Shown here one piece after another: positions 55,112-63,104 of a stretch of DNA of 64,000 bases. How positions within the stretch are numbered: the stretch's first letter is position 1; the number at the start of each line of letters is the position of its first letter. The DNA lies in contig JBJOKE010000020.1 in NCBI GenBank assembly GCA_046046245.1, forward strand, positions 52,930 to 116,929, in the 5' to 3' direction. The notes under the pieces are model-generated. The model saw only the letters and a program-made list of their open reading frames with translations. It was not told the DNA's origin and ran no database searches. Source of the DNA: UBA4615 sp046046245 (GTDB taxonomy: Bacteria; Pseudomonadota; Gammaproteobacteria; Burkholderiales; Burkholderiaceae_E). The translations under genes were made by a program, and so were the position numbers.

Positions 55112-55813
55112 TCAGACGCCGTCGCCGGGCACGGCGACCGCCGACGACACGCGCGGCCAGGTGTTGGCCATGTGCGCCTGGAGCAGGGTGGCGAGGCGCT
55201 CGCCGTCGCGCGCGGCGAGCGCGTCGACGAAGGCGTCGTGCTCGCCCATCGCGGCCGCCCAGTTCTGCGGGCTGTGGTTGCCGATGTAGCGGATGCGGCG
55301 CATCCGCATCCGCAGCTGGCCGTGCAGCATCGACAGGGTGGGGCTGTGCGCGGCGCCGACGATCGCGTCGTGCACCTGCTGGTTCAACGCGAAGTACTCG
55401 GGCCGCTCGCGGCGCGCATAGTGCTCGCGCATCCGGCGGTGCATCGCGACGATCGATGCGATCTCGGCGTCGGCGGCCGCGACCGCCGCGAGCCGACCGG
55501 CATGGGCCTCGAGCAGGCCGGTCAGCGTCAGCATGTCCTGCGCGTCGCGCGGGGTGACGACCTTGACCACCGCACCTCGGCCGGCCTGCAGCGCCACCAG
55601 GCCCTCGCTCGCCAGCACCTTCAGCGCCTCGCGCAGCGGCGTGCGCGAGATGCCGAGCGAGCGGGCGACGTCGAGCTCGGGGATCCGCTCGCCGGCGGGC
55701 AGCCGGCCCTCGACGATCAGGTCGCGCAGCCGCGCGGTGACCTCGTCGTGCAGCGAGGGCCGAGCGATCGGCGCATCGGGCAGCGGCAGGTCGGCTTGAC
55801 TCGGGGCAGGCAC
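55112..55813 (-). CDS. GntR-family regulator with FCD domain
   Basis: This 233-residue regulator has a winged-helix N-terminus (LHDEVTARLRDLIVEGRLPAGERI and RSLGISRTPLREALKVLASEGLV). The FCD effector domain follows, where DAQDMLTLTGLLEAHAGRLA and YFALNQQVHDAIVGAAHSP supply metal/ligand residues. Start is the GTG at 55813, the only suitable codon before the HTH. It lies six bases after a -10-like TACAGT, so the mRNA may be leaderless. It is 24 bases upstream of the PdxA-like gene. It probably controls both divergent units. Confidence 0.85.
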   Translation of the reverse strand: MPAPSQADLPLPDAPIARPSLHDEVTARLRDLIVEGRLPAGERIPELDVARSLGISRTPLREALKVLASEGLVALQAGRGAVVKVVTPRDAQDMLTLTGLLEAHAGRLAAVAAADAEIASIVAMHRRMREHYARRERPEYFALNQQVHDAIVGAAHSPTLSMLHGQLRMRMRRIRYIGNHSPQNWAAAMGEHDAFVDALAARDGERLATLLQAHMANTWPRVSSAVAVPGDGV

Positions 55814-55819
55814 GAGAAT

Positions 55820-55848
55820 ACTGTAACTCCATAATTACGGAATACCAA
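55820..55848 (-). promoter_or_regulatory. candidate promoter of gntR-pdxA-like genes
   Basis: Minus strand TTGGTA (complement of 55843-55848) and TACAGT (complement of 55820-55825) are separated by exactly 17 bases. The near-palindrome of the next entry fills the spacer, so binding there would block RNA polymerase. Confidence 0.5.
55828..55841. promoter_or_regulatory. candidate GntR operator in the divergent gap
   Basis: TCCATAATTACGGA is a near-palindrome: 12 of 14 positions agree with the reverse complement, with one A/C mismatch pair. It is an A+T island in a very G+C-rich 53-bp gap, midway between gntR and the amidohydrolase gene. Confidence 0.55.
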
Positions 55849-55866
55849 GACGGAGACATCGCCCCG

Positions 55867-56793
55867 ATGGCCGACCGCCCCGGCATGGCCGGCGGGTTCC
55901 CCTTCGTCGACGCCCACCAGCATTTCTGGGATCCGGCGACGAACTACCACCCGTGGCTGTGCGACGAGCCGCCGATCGCGTTCCGATACGGCGACTACCG
56001 TGCGATACGCCGGCCGTATCTGCCCGACGAGTACCTCGCCGGCGCACGGTCCGCGGGGCTCGAGGTGCTCGGCACCGTGTACGTCGAGACCGAGTGGGAC
56101 CCCGATGACCCGGTCGGCGAGCTGCGCTGGGTCGACGCGCTGCGGCGGCGGACCGGGCTGCCCACCGTCGCGGTCGCCCAGGCCCGGCTCGACGCGCCCG
56201 AGGCCGCCGCGACGCTCGAGGCCGCGGCGGCGTTCCCGTTCGTCCGCAGCGTCCGCCACAAGCCGCGTGCGAACCCCGCGCCGGGCGGCGCGCCCGGCGG
56301 CACGACCGACGCCGCATGGCGCGCGGGCTTCGCGCGGCTCGCGCCGCTGGGCCTGCGCTTCGACCTGCAGACGCCGTGGTGGCACTTCGACGAGTGCGCG
56401 CGGCTGGCCGCCGACTTCCCCGGCACGCGGCTGATCGTCAACCACTGCGGGCTGCCGGCGGACCGGTCGCCCGACGCGATCGCCGCATGGCGCCGCGCCT
56501 GCGTGCGCCTCGCCGGGTGCCCGAACGTCTCGATCAAGCTGTCGGGCATCGGGCAGGCGGGACGGGCCTGGACGGCCGAGGCGAACCGCCCGGTCGTCGA
56601 GGCGCTCGTCGAGGCGTTCGGCACCGACCGCTGCATGGTCGCGACCAACTTTCCGGTCGATACGCTGTGCGGGGACTGGAGCTCGATCCTGGGCGGCTTC
56701 CGCACGATCCTCCAGGCGCTGTCGGCCGACGAGCAGCACGCGCTCTTCGCCGGCAACGCGAACCGGCTCTACGCGATGGGCCTCGACACATGA
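55867..56793 (+). CDS. amidohydrolase/lactonase of the COG3618 group
   Basis: This 308-residue TIM-barrel amidohydrolase starts with FPFVDAHQHFWDP (H-x-H metal motif). It continues with YHPWLCDEPP and VYVETEWDPDDPV, the latter with an acidic ligand; SVRHKPRANPAPG follows. TRLIVNHCGLPADRS (metal His) and MVATNFPVDTLCGDWSSI (catalytic Asp) close the core. Characterised COG3618 members are fucono-lactonases and 4-sulfomuconolactone or pyrone hydrolases. I infer hydrolysis of a lactone. ATG 55867 is used; a second ATG at 55885 is possible. Its stop overlaps the next gene (ATGA). Confidence 0.82.
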   Translation: MADRPGMAGGFPFVDAHQHFWDPATNYHPWLCDEPPIAFRYGDYRAIRRPYLPDEYLAGARSAGLEVLGTVYVETEWDPDDPVGELRWVDALRRRTGLPTVAVAQARLDAPEAAATLEAAAAFPFVRSVRHKPRANPAPGGAPGGTTDAAWRAGFARLAPLGLRFDLQTPWWHFDECARLAADFPGTRLIVNHCGLPADRSPDAIAAWRRACVRLAGCPNVSIKLSGIGQAGRAWTAEANRPVVEALVEAFGTDRCMVATNFPVDTLCGDWSSILGGFRTILQALSADEQHALFAGNANRLYAMGLDT

Positions 56794-57677
56794 GCGATCC
56801 GAAACACGGACCGGTGCTGGGCTACGTCGGCGCCGGCCTGATGGGCGGACCGATGGTCGCGCGGCTGGTCGCGCGCGGCTGGTGCGTCCGCGTGCACGAC
56901 ATCGTGCCCGAACGGGTCGCCGCCGCGGTCGCCGCCGGCGCGCTGGCGGCGGCGTCGCCGGCCGACGCGGCGCGCGGCGCGGCGCTGGTGCTGCTCAACC
57001 TGCCGACCACCGACGCGGTCGAACGCGCGGTCTTCGGCGACGAGGGCGTCGCGCTGGGCATCGCGCCCCCGGCCCGCGTCGTCGACTTCTCCACCGTCGA
57101 GGTCGAGCGCGGCCGCGGCTTCGCCGTGCGGCTGCGCGAGCGGACCGGCTGCGGCTGGGTCGACGCGCCGGTCTCGGGCGGGCCGCCGGCGAGCGCCGCG
57201 GGCACGCTCACGGTGATGGCGGGCGGCGAGCCGGACGACGTCGCCGCGGCCTCGGCGCTCTGGCCCGACGTCGCCGCGCGGGTCACGCACATGGGCCCGC
57301 CCGGTGCCGGGCTGGCCGCGAAGATGATCAACCAGCTGATCGTCGGCTGCACGCACGCGGTGCTCGCCGAGGCCGCGCTGATGGCCGAGTCGGCCGGCAT
57401 CGAGGCCGCGCGGCTGCCCGAGTGCCTGGCCGGCGGCCATGCCGACGGCACGCTGCTGCAGCGGCTCTACCCGAGGATGGTCGCCCGCGACTTCGCGCCG
57501 CAGGGCTACGCGCGCCAGCTGCTCAAGGACCTCGAGCTGGTCAGCGAGTTCGCGGGCGCGCTCAAGTCGCCGGCCCCGATGGCCGGCCAGGCGCTGTCGC
57601 TCTACCGCATGCTGATCCGGCTCGGCCACGCCGAGCTGGACACCTCGGCCGTCATCAAGCTCTACGAGCCCCGCTGA
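56790..57677 (+). CDS. NAD(P)-dependent 3-hydroxyisobutyrate-dehydrogenase-like oxidoreductase
   Basis: This 295-residue beta-hydroxyacid dehydrogenase has the coenzyme motif LGYVGAGLMGGPMVARL at the N-terminus. VVDFSTVEVERGRGFAVRL follows. The substrate-binding segment is DAPVSGGPPASAAGTLTVMAGG, and the catalytic Lys lies in GAGLAAKMINQLIVG. The family oxidises 3-hydroxyacids such as tartronate semialdehyde, 3-hydroxyisobutyrate or L-threonate. The specific substrate is open. It overlaps the amidohydrolase by four bases and lies 33 bases before the TRAP genes. Confidence 0.85.
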   Translation: MSDPKHGPVLGYVGAGLMGGPMVARLVARGWCVRVHDIVPERVAAAVAAGALAAASPADAARGAALVLLNLPTTDAVERAVFGDEGVALGIAPPARVVDFSTVEVERGRGFAVRLRERTGCGWVDAPVSGGPPASAAGTLTVMAGGEPDDVAAASALWPDVAARVTHMGPPGAGLAAKMINQLIVGCTHAVLAEAALMAESAGIEAARLPECLAGGHADGTLLQRLYPRMVARDFAPQGYARQLLKDLELVSEFAGALKSPAPMAGQALSLYRMLIRLGHAELDTSAVIKLYEPR

Positions 57678-57710
57678 AGGGCCCACCGTCCCACGAGGAG
57701 GAGACACCCG

Positions 57711-58733
57711 ATGGACCGCACCACCCCCTGTATCGGCCGCCGCGCCGGGCTGAAGACCGCGGCCGCCGCGGTCGCCGCCGCGCTCGCCTTCGCCGCCCCC
57801 GCCGCGTACGCGCAGATCAAGCTGCGCTACGCGCACGTCGGCGTCGCCAACGCGCCGCAGACGCTGTATGCCGACGAGGTCGCGAAGCTCGTGAAGGAGC
57901 GGACCCAGGGGCGCGTCGAGATCCAGGTGTTCGCGAACTCGCAGCTCGGCGGCGTCTCCGAGATGGTCGACGGCGTGCGTTCGGGCGCGATCGCGATGGG
58001 CCACCACGACTTCGCGTCGCTCGGCCGCATCGTGCCGACCACCGCGGTCTTCAACACGCCCTTCGTCTACCGCGATGCCGAGCACTCGATGCGGGCGACC
58101 GACCCGCGGACCTCGGTCGCGCTGCAGCTGATCAACGCCGACCTCGTCTCGAAGGGGAACATGCGGATCGTCGGCACCGCGTTCCAGGGCGCGCGCCAGC
58201 TCACCTCGAAGGAGAAGGTGCTGTCGCCCAGGGACATGCAGGGCAAGAAGTACCGCGGCGTGCCGGTGAAGCTGTGGTCGTCGATGATCACCGGCATGGG
58301 CGCGACCGCGACGCCGGTCGAGGTCTCGGAGCTCGCCACCGCGCTGGCCACCGGCCTCGTCGTCGGCCAGGAGAACCCGCTGCCGAACATCTTCAACCTC
58401 AAGCTGTACGAGGTGCAGAAGTTCGTGATGATGACGAACCACATGCAGTCGGTGCTGGCGGTCTTCGTCAACGAGCGGATCTGGCAGGGCATTCCGGCCG
58501 GCGACCGCAAGATCATGGAAGACGTGATGCGCGAGGTCGGCCAGAAGACGCTGCAGTGGGACCGCGACTCGTCCGCCCAGTACCGCAAGGACCTCGAGGC
58601 CAAGGGCATGACCTTCATCGAGCCCAAGGACGGGCTCGACGTCGAGGCCTTCCGCCGCGCGGTCCTCGCGCAGATCCAGAAGGACTTCCCCGACTGGACC
58701 TCGTACATCGAGCAGATCCGCGCGGTGAAGTGA
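57711..58733 (+). CDS. dctP: TRAP transporter substrate-binding protein (DctP family)
   Basis: This 340-residue solute-binding protein has a signal peptide (residues about 1-35, RRAGLKTAAAAVAAALAFAAPAAYAQ) and then IKLRYAHVGVANAPQTLYADEVAKLV. QGRVEIQVFANSQLGG follows, along with VLSPRDMQGKKYRGVPVKLW (the conserved Arg-region), TALATGLVVGQENPLPNIF and YEVQKFVMMTNHM. These are DctP markers. A strong SD (GGAGGAG) precedes ATG 57711. It should capture a carboxylate-bearing ligand in the periplasm and deliver it to DctQM. Confidence 0.9.
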   Translation: MDRTTPCIGRRAGLKTAAAAVAAALAFAAPAAYAQIKLRYAHVGVANAPQTLYADEVAKLVKERTQGRVEIQVFANSQLGGVSEMVDGVRSGAIAMGHHDFASLGRIVPTTAVFNTPFVYRDAEHSMRATDPRTSVALQLINADLVSKGNMRIVGTAFQGARQLTSKEKVLSPRDMQGKKYRGVPVKLWSSMITGMGATATPVEVSELATALATGLVVGQENPLPNIFNLKLYEVQKFVMMTNHMQSVLAVFVNERIWQGIPAGDRKIMEDVMREVGQKTLQWDRDSSAQYRKDLEAKGMTFIEPKDGLDVEAFRRAVLAQIQKDFPDWTSYIEQIRAVK

Positions 58734-58746
58734 CGGCGGTCCGGCC

Positions 58747-59250
58747 TTGAACGTCGCGATCTCGCTGCTGGCGGCGGTCCGCGCGACCGTCCGCTGGCTG
58801 TCGGCGGCGCTGCTCGCGCTGCTGATCCTGGTACCGCTCGCCCAGGTGGTGATGCGCGGCGTCTTCGGTACCCCGATGTCCGGCGCCGAGGAGCTGACCC
58901 GCTGGTTCCTGATCTGCCTGTGCTTCATCGCCGCGTCCTACGTGACGGTGGAGGGCGGGCAGGTCCGGATGGAGGAGTTCCAGGCGCTGCTGCCGCCGCG
59001 GCCGCGCTGGCTGCTGCAGCTGCTCGTCGAGGCGTGTGGCGTCGTGCTGTTCGGGCTGCTGGCGGTCGCCTGCGTCGCGTCGATCCGGGCCCAGCTCGGC
59101 ACGACGACCGCCACGCTCGAGATGCCGATGTGGCTCTTCATGGGGCCGCTGGCCGTGGGCGGTGCGCTGCTGTCGCTCGAGACCGCGATCGCCTTCTTCC
59201 GCACGCTGTCGCGCGGCCGTGCCGACGACAAGCAGACCACCCTGACCTGA
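58747..59250 (+). CDS. dctQ: TRAP transporter small permease (DctQ)
   Basis: This 167-residue small TRAP subunit has four transmembrane helices: LSAALLALLILVPLAQVVMRG, LTRWFLICLCFIAASYVTVEG, WLLQLLVEACGVVLFGLLAVAC and MWLFMGPLAVGGALLSLETAI. E-E-L-T-R-W at the second helix is typical. The start is TTG at 58747, 14 bases after dctP, with no better ATG. It ends 7 bases before dctM, so the three genes form one operon. Confidence 0.88.
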   Translation: MNVAISLLAAVRATVRWLSAALLALLILVPLAQVVMRGVFGTPMSGAEELTRWFLICLCFIAASYVTVEGGQVRMEEFQALLPPRPRWLLQLLVEACGVVLFGLLAVACVASIRAQLGTTTATLEMPMWLFMGPLAVGGALLSLETAIAFFRTLSRGRADDKQTTLT

Positions 59251-59256
59251 GCGCCC

Positions 59257-60543
59257 ATGGCCGGCTTCCTCGTCGTCGCAGCCTTCCTGGCGCTGTTCGT
59301 CCTGGGCTTTCCGGTGGTGCTCGCGATCGCGATCCCGTCGGTCACCTACCTGCTGCTGAACGACCTGCCGCTGGTGATGATCGCGCAGCGCACGGTCTAC
59401 GCGATGGACTCGTTCCCGCTGGTGGCGGTGCCGGTGTTCCTGTTCGTCGGCAGCCTGATGAACGCGTCGGGCATCTCGGCCTACATCTACCGCTTCGCCG
59501 ACACCGCCGTCAGCCGACTGCCCGGCGGCCTGGCGCAGGTCAACATCTTCGGCAGCCTGGTGTTCTCGGGCATCTCGGGCTCGGCGCTGGCCGACATCGG
59601 CGGGCTCGGTCGCATCGAGATCGACGCGATGAAGTCGAAGGGCTTCTCGGTGCCCTTCGCGAGCGCGGTCACCTGCTCGTCGGCGATCATCGGACCGATC
59701 TTCCCGCCGTCGATCCCGCTGATCATCTACGGCACGGTCACCGGCGCGTCCGTCCTGCAGCTGCTGCTGGGCGGGATCGTGCCGGGGCTGCTGTGCACCT
59801 TCGCGCTGATGGCGATGGCCGCGTGGCTGGCCAAGCGCCGTGGCTATCCGCGCGCCGAGCGCTGGCCGACCCGCGGCGAGGTCGTGCGCGACATGCTGCC
59901 CGCGATCCCCGCGCTGCTCGCGCCGGTGATCCTGATCGTCGGCATGCTGGCCGGCTTCTTCACGCCGACCGAGATCGCGTCGGTGACGGTGGCCTACACG
60001 ATCGCGATCAGCGCGCTGTTCTACCGGCAGCTCACGCTGAAGGGCCTGCTGGAGGCGACCTTCGAGACGATCAAGGCGACCGCCGGCATCCTGCTGATCG
60101 TCGCGGTGGCCGCGCTCTTCGGCTGGATCCTGTCGGTCGAGCAGGTGCCCCAGAAGATCGCCGCGGCGATGCTGTCGGTCTCCACCGATCCCTACGTGCT
60201 GCTCGCGATCGTCAACGTGATGCTGATCGTGGTCGGCATGTTCCTCGACAGCACGACCGCGATCCTGGTGATCGCGCCGATCATCGCCAAGCCGCTGGTC
60301 GCCGCGGGCGTCGACCCGGTCCACCTCGGGATGGTGGTCGTCTTCAATCTGATGATCGGGCTGGTGACGCCGCCGATGGGGCTCGCGCTCTATCTGGTCT
60401 CCGACATCGCGAAGGTGTCGATGAAGGCGGTGCTGCGCGAGATGCTGCCGTTCTACGTGCCGCTGGTCGGCACGCTGCTCGCGATCACCTACTGGCCGCC
60501 GCTCACCACCTGGATCCCGCGGCTGGCGGTGGGCGGCCCCTGA
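59257..60543 (+). CDS. dctM: TRAP transporter large permease (DctM)
   Basis: This 428-residue sodium-coupled permease has about twelve membrane helices, beginning FLVVAAFLALFVLGFPVVLAI. It carries the DctM motifs MDSFPLVAVPVFLFVGSLMN, FGSLVFSGISGSALADIGGLG, ITPTEI-type ADFFTPTEIAS (here GFFTPTEIAS) and LIVVGMFLDSTTAILVIAPI. The last conserved segment is NLMIGLVTPPMGLALYLVSDIA. It completes the DctPQM transporter. Its TGA pairs with the downstream opposite gene stop in a short stem (CTGAGACTCAG, 60540-60550). Confidence 0.93.
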   Translation: MAGFLVVAAFLALFVLGFPVVLAIAIPSVTYLLLNDLPLVMIAQRTVYAMDSFPLVAVPVFLFVGSLMNASGISAYIYRFADTAVSRLPGGLAQVNIFGSLVFSGISGSALADIGGLGRIEIDAMKSKGFSVPFASAVTCSSAIIGPIFPPSIPLIIYGTVTGASVLQLLLGGIVPGLLCTFALMAMAAWLAKRRGYPRAERWPTRGEVVRDMLPAIPALLAPVILIVGMLAGFFTPTEIASVTVAYTIAISALFYRQLTLKGLLEATFETIKATAGILLIVAVAALFGWILSVEQVPQKIAAAMLSVSTDPYVLLAIVNVMLIVVGMFLDSTTAILVIAPIIAKPLVAAGVDPVHLGMVVVFNLMIGLVTPPMGLALYLVSDIAKVSMKAVLREMLPFYVPLVGTLLAITYWPPLTTWIPRLAVGGP

Positions 60544-60546
60544 GAC

Positions 60547-61503
60547 TCAGCCGAGCCGCGTGACGCGCCAGGGCAGGGCGGGGCCCCTGTGGACCTGCAG
60601 CGCGCCCTCGATCGCGTCGCCCGCGGCAACCCCCTCGAAGACCGCGGCGCGTCCGCGCTCGAGCGACAGCCGGAACGCGACCCGCTCGCCCGACAGCCTC
60701 ACCTCCTCGAGCGGCACCTCGCGCCCTGCCACCGTCGCCATGCCGTCGAGCATCTGCCACTGCTGGCGCAGCGCGAGCACCACCCGCGCACGGCCCAGTT
60801 CGGCCGGCAGGGGCGCCGCCCAGCGGCCGCCGACCTGCGCCGGCACGCGGTACAGGTAGACGGTGGCACTCGGCTGACCGGTCACGCCCTTCTTTTCGGG
60901 CTCGTCCAGTCGCTTCCAGGACTCGGGCAGCCAGCCGGAGATCGGGTAGTCGTGGCTGATCACCCGCGTGCCGGGGCGCAGCTCGTGCTGCAGCTTGTCC
61001 CGCAGCAGGTTCACCGTCTCCGGGAGCAGGTAGATCGTGACGACGGTGGCGCGAGAGACGTCGGTCGTGAACAGGTCCTGCCGCGCGAAGCGGGCGCGGT
61101 CGGCGACGCCCGCGCGCGCCGCGGCCTCGATCGACGCGGCGACCAGCTTCTCCTGGATCTCGACGCCCAGCCCGCGCGCGCCGCGCAGCGTCGCCGCGGT
61201 GAGCACGATCCGGCCGTCACCCGAGCCGAGGTCGATCAGCACGTCGTCCGGCCCGACGCCCGCCATCTCCAGCATCTGCGAGACGACGGTGTCCGGTGAC
61301 GGCACGTAGGGCCCGGCCATGATCGGCTGCTTCTCCGGCTGCGGCACGTCCTGCGCGCCCGCCCGTGCGCCGCCGGCGAACGCGGCGAGCGCGGTCGCCG
61401 GCCTGACGGCGCCGCGCAACGAGCGCCCGGCGTTCCGGAGGGCGACGGCCAGGGGCAGCGCGGCGACTGCGCGCAGCGCGGGGCGGCGGGCGGGACGGTC
61501 CAT
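60547..61503 (-). CDS. SAM-dependent methyltransferase with N-terminal signal-like region
   Basis: This 318-residue protein starts at ATG 61503. Residues 1-55 are Arg/Ala-rich with two hydrophobic stretches and end ARAGAQDVPQPEKQ. The class I methyltransferase core follows: VPSPDTVVSQMLEMAGVGPDDVLIDLGSGDGRIV, GLGVEIQEKLVAASIEAAA, ARFARQDLFTTDVSRATVVT and YLLPETVNLLRDKL. The C-terminal ninety residues are beta-rich. The core resembles the ATPSc-KMT-like protein-lysine methyltransferases. If the N-terminus is a real signal, the enzyme would be outside the cytoplasm, where SAM is not known to be available. Confidence 0.7.
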   Translation of the reverse strand: MDRPARRPALRAVAALPLAVALRNAGRSLRGAVRPATALAAFAGGARAGAQDVPQPEKQPIMAGPYVPSPDTVVSQMLEMAGVGPDDVLIDLGSGDGRIVLTAATLRGARGLGVEIQEKLVAASIEAAARAGVADRARFARQDLFTTDVSRATVVTIYLLPETVNLLRDKLQHELRPGTRVISHDYPISGWLPESWKRLDEPEKKGVTGQPSATVYLYRVPAQVGGRWAAPLPAELGRARVVLALRQQWQMLDGMATVAGREVPLEEVRLSGERVAFRLSLERGRAAVFEGVAAGDAIEGALQVHRGPALPWRVTRLG

Positions 61504-61655
61504 GCGGGGGGCTCCAGGTCGGGGCGCGAGCGAGGAGCGAAGTGTCCCACGAGCCACGGGTCCGCAGGCCGGTGGCCCCGGACGGCCACGTCCGACCGGT
61601 GCCGCCCGCGGAACGCGCGGACGGCCGGCGCGCCGGGCTCGCTTAGGATGCACGG

Positions 61656-62612
61656 ATGCCCGCCGCGACCGTCGTCCCCGCCGCCCGCGCGTCCACCGCG
61701 CTCGGCGCCCGGCTCGGGGTCGTCGCGCTCGGCCTGTGCTGGGGCCTGAACTGGGTGGCGGTCCGGATCGCGCTGCACGAGGTTCGCCCGTGGAGCCTGC
61801 GCTGCATCGGCATGGGGCTGGGCACGGTGCTGCTGCTGGCCTGGGCGCGGTCCCGGGGCCTGCCGCTGGCGGTGCCGCGCGGCGCGGCGCGAATGCGGCT
61901 CGCGCTCGCCGGCCTGCTGAACGTGGCCGCCTTCGGCGTGTTCACGGCGTTCGCGCAGCTGGCCGGTGCCACCTCGCGCGTGACGATGGTCACCTACACG
62001 ATGCCGATCTGGTCGGTGCTGCTCGCCCGCATCGTCCTCGGCGAACGTCTCGACGGTACGCGTGGCGCCGCGCTCGCGCTGGCGGTCGCGGGGCTCGCGG
62101 TGCTGGTCGGCCCGACCGCCGCGGCCGGCGGCACCGCCGGGATGGGCTGGGCGCTGCTCGCTGCGCTCTGCTGGGCGGCCGGCACCGTCTGGCTGAAGGC
62201 CGCACCGATCGACGCGGACCCGGTCGCGGTCGCCGCGTGGCAGCTCGCGGCGGGCTTCGGTGCGGTGGCGATCGGCGCCGCGCTCGTCGAGGGCGCGCCG
62301 CGCGGCTGGCCTGCCGACGCCGCGACCTGGGCGGCGATCGCCTACCACGTGCTGCTCGGCATGGCGCTGCCCTACCTGCTGTGGTTCGCCGCCGTCCGCC
62401 GGCTGCCTGCCTCGAGCGCCGCACTCGGCACGCTGCTGGTGCCGGTGGTCGCCGTGCTCGGCGCCGTGGTCGTCCTCGGCGAGCGCCCGGGCCCGGTCGA
62501 CCTGCTCGGCTTCTCGATGATCTTCGCCGCCGCCGCAGCGGTGCTGCTGCGGCCGGCGCCCTCCGACGAACGTCCGACCCGGGCCCCGCGCCCCACCGGA
62601 GACCCCTCATGA
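61656..62612 (+). CDS. EamA/DMT-family transporter
   Basis: This 318-residue permease has duplicated EamA domains (VVALGLCWGLNWVAVRIAL, AGATSRVTMVTYTMPIWSVLLA, LLAALCWAAGTVWLKAAP and AVRRLPASSAALGTLLVPVVA). It is the third DMT-type transporter in the window and the only one with a Cys-Trp-Gly first helix of this form. ATG 61656 is preceded by a -10-like TAGGAT at 61644-61649. The stop overlaps the GNAT gene (ATGA), so the two share a message. Substrate is unknown. Confidence 0.85.
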   Translation: MPAATVVPAARASTALGARLGVVALGLCWGLNWVAVRIALHEVRPWSLRCIGMGLGTVLLLAWARSRGLPLAVPRGAARMRLALAGLLNVAAFGVFTAFAQLAGATSRVTMVTYTMPIWSVLLARIVLGERLDGTRGAALALAVAGLAVLVGPTAAAGGTAGMGWALLAALCWAAGTVWLKAAPIDADPVAVAAWQLAAGFGAVAIGAALVEGAPRGWPADAATWAAIAYHVLLGMALPYLLWFAAVRRLPASSAALGTLLVPVVAVLGAVVVLGERPGPVDLLGFSMIFAAAAAVLLRPAPSDERPTRAPRPTGDPS

Positions 62613-63091
62613 CCGACACCGCCTCCCGCTCTCCCGCCGGCCTCGTGCTGCGCGCCGTCCGCCCGGAGGACCGCGAGGCCTGGATGCCGCTGTGGCTCGG
62701 CTACCAGCGCTTCTATCGCGTCGACCTGTCGCAGCAGGTCACCGACACCACCTGGGCGCGGTTCCTCGATCCGGCCGAGCCCGTGCACGCGGCGCTCGCC
62801 TGGCAGGGCGATCGCGCGGTCGGCATGGTCCACTGGATCCTGCACCGCGGCTGCTGGAGCGTGGGCGACTACTGCTACCTGAACGACCTGTTCGCCGAGC
62901 CCGAGGTCCGCGGGACGGGCGTCGGCCGTGCGCTGATCGAGCACGTGTACGCGCAGGCCGAGGCGGCGGGCTGCTCGCGCGTCTGGTGGCTGACGCACGA
63001 GACGAACGCGACGGCGATGACGCTCTACGACCGGATCGCCGACCGGACCGGGTTCGTCCAGTACCGCAGGACGCTGCCCGCGAAGGGCTGA
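62609..63091 (+). CDS. GNAT-family N-acetyltransferase
   Basis: This 160-residue acetyltransferase has AVRPEDREAWMPLWLGYQRFY at the N-terminus, AVGMVHWILHRGCWSVGDYCYLNDLFAEPEVRG, and the acetyl-CoA-binding loop GTGVGRALIEHV (R/Q-x-x-G-x-G/A). THETNATAMTLYDRIADRTGFVQY closes the site. The form resembles the diamine/polyamine acetyltransferase-like group, but the substrate is not certain. It begins four bases inside the EamA gene end. It converges with suhB, where both stops form a GCTGA...TCAGC stem. Confidence 0.87.
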   Translation: MTDTASRSPAGLVLRAVRPEDREAWMPLWLGYQRFYRVDLSQQVTDTTWARFLDPAEPVHAALAWQGDRAVGMVHWILHRGCWSVGDYCYLNDLFAEPEVRGTGVGRALIEHVYAQAEAAGCSRVWWLTHETNATAMTLYDRIADRTGFVQYRRTLPAKG

Positions 63092-63104
63092 AGGGGCGCG
63101 CGGG

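Noticed and set aside
55822..55837. CTGT-starting sequence as a second LexA box
   Set aside because: The other half-site ACAG is absent and the gene context is catabolic.
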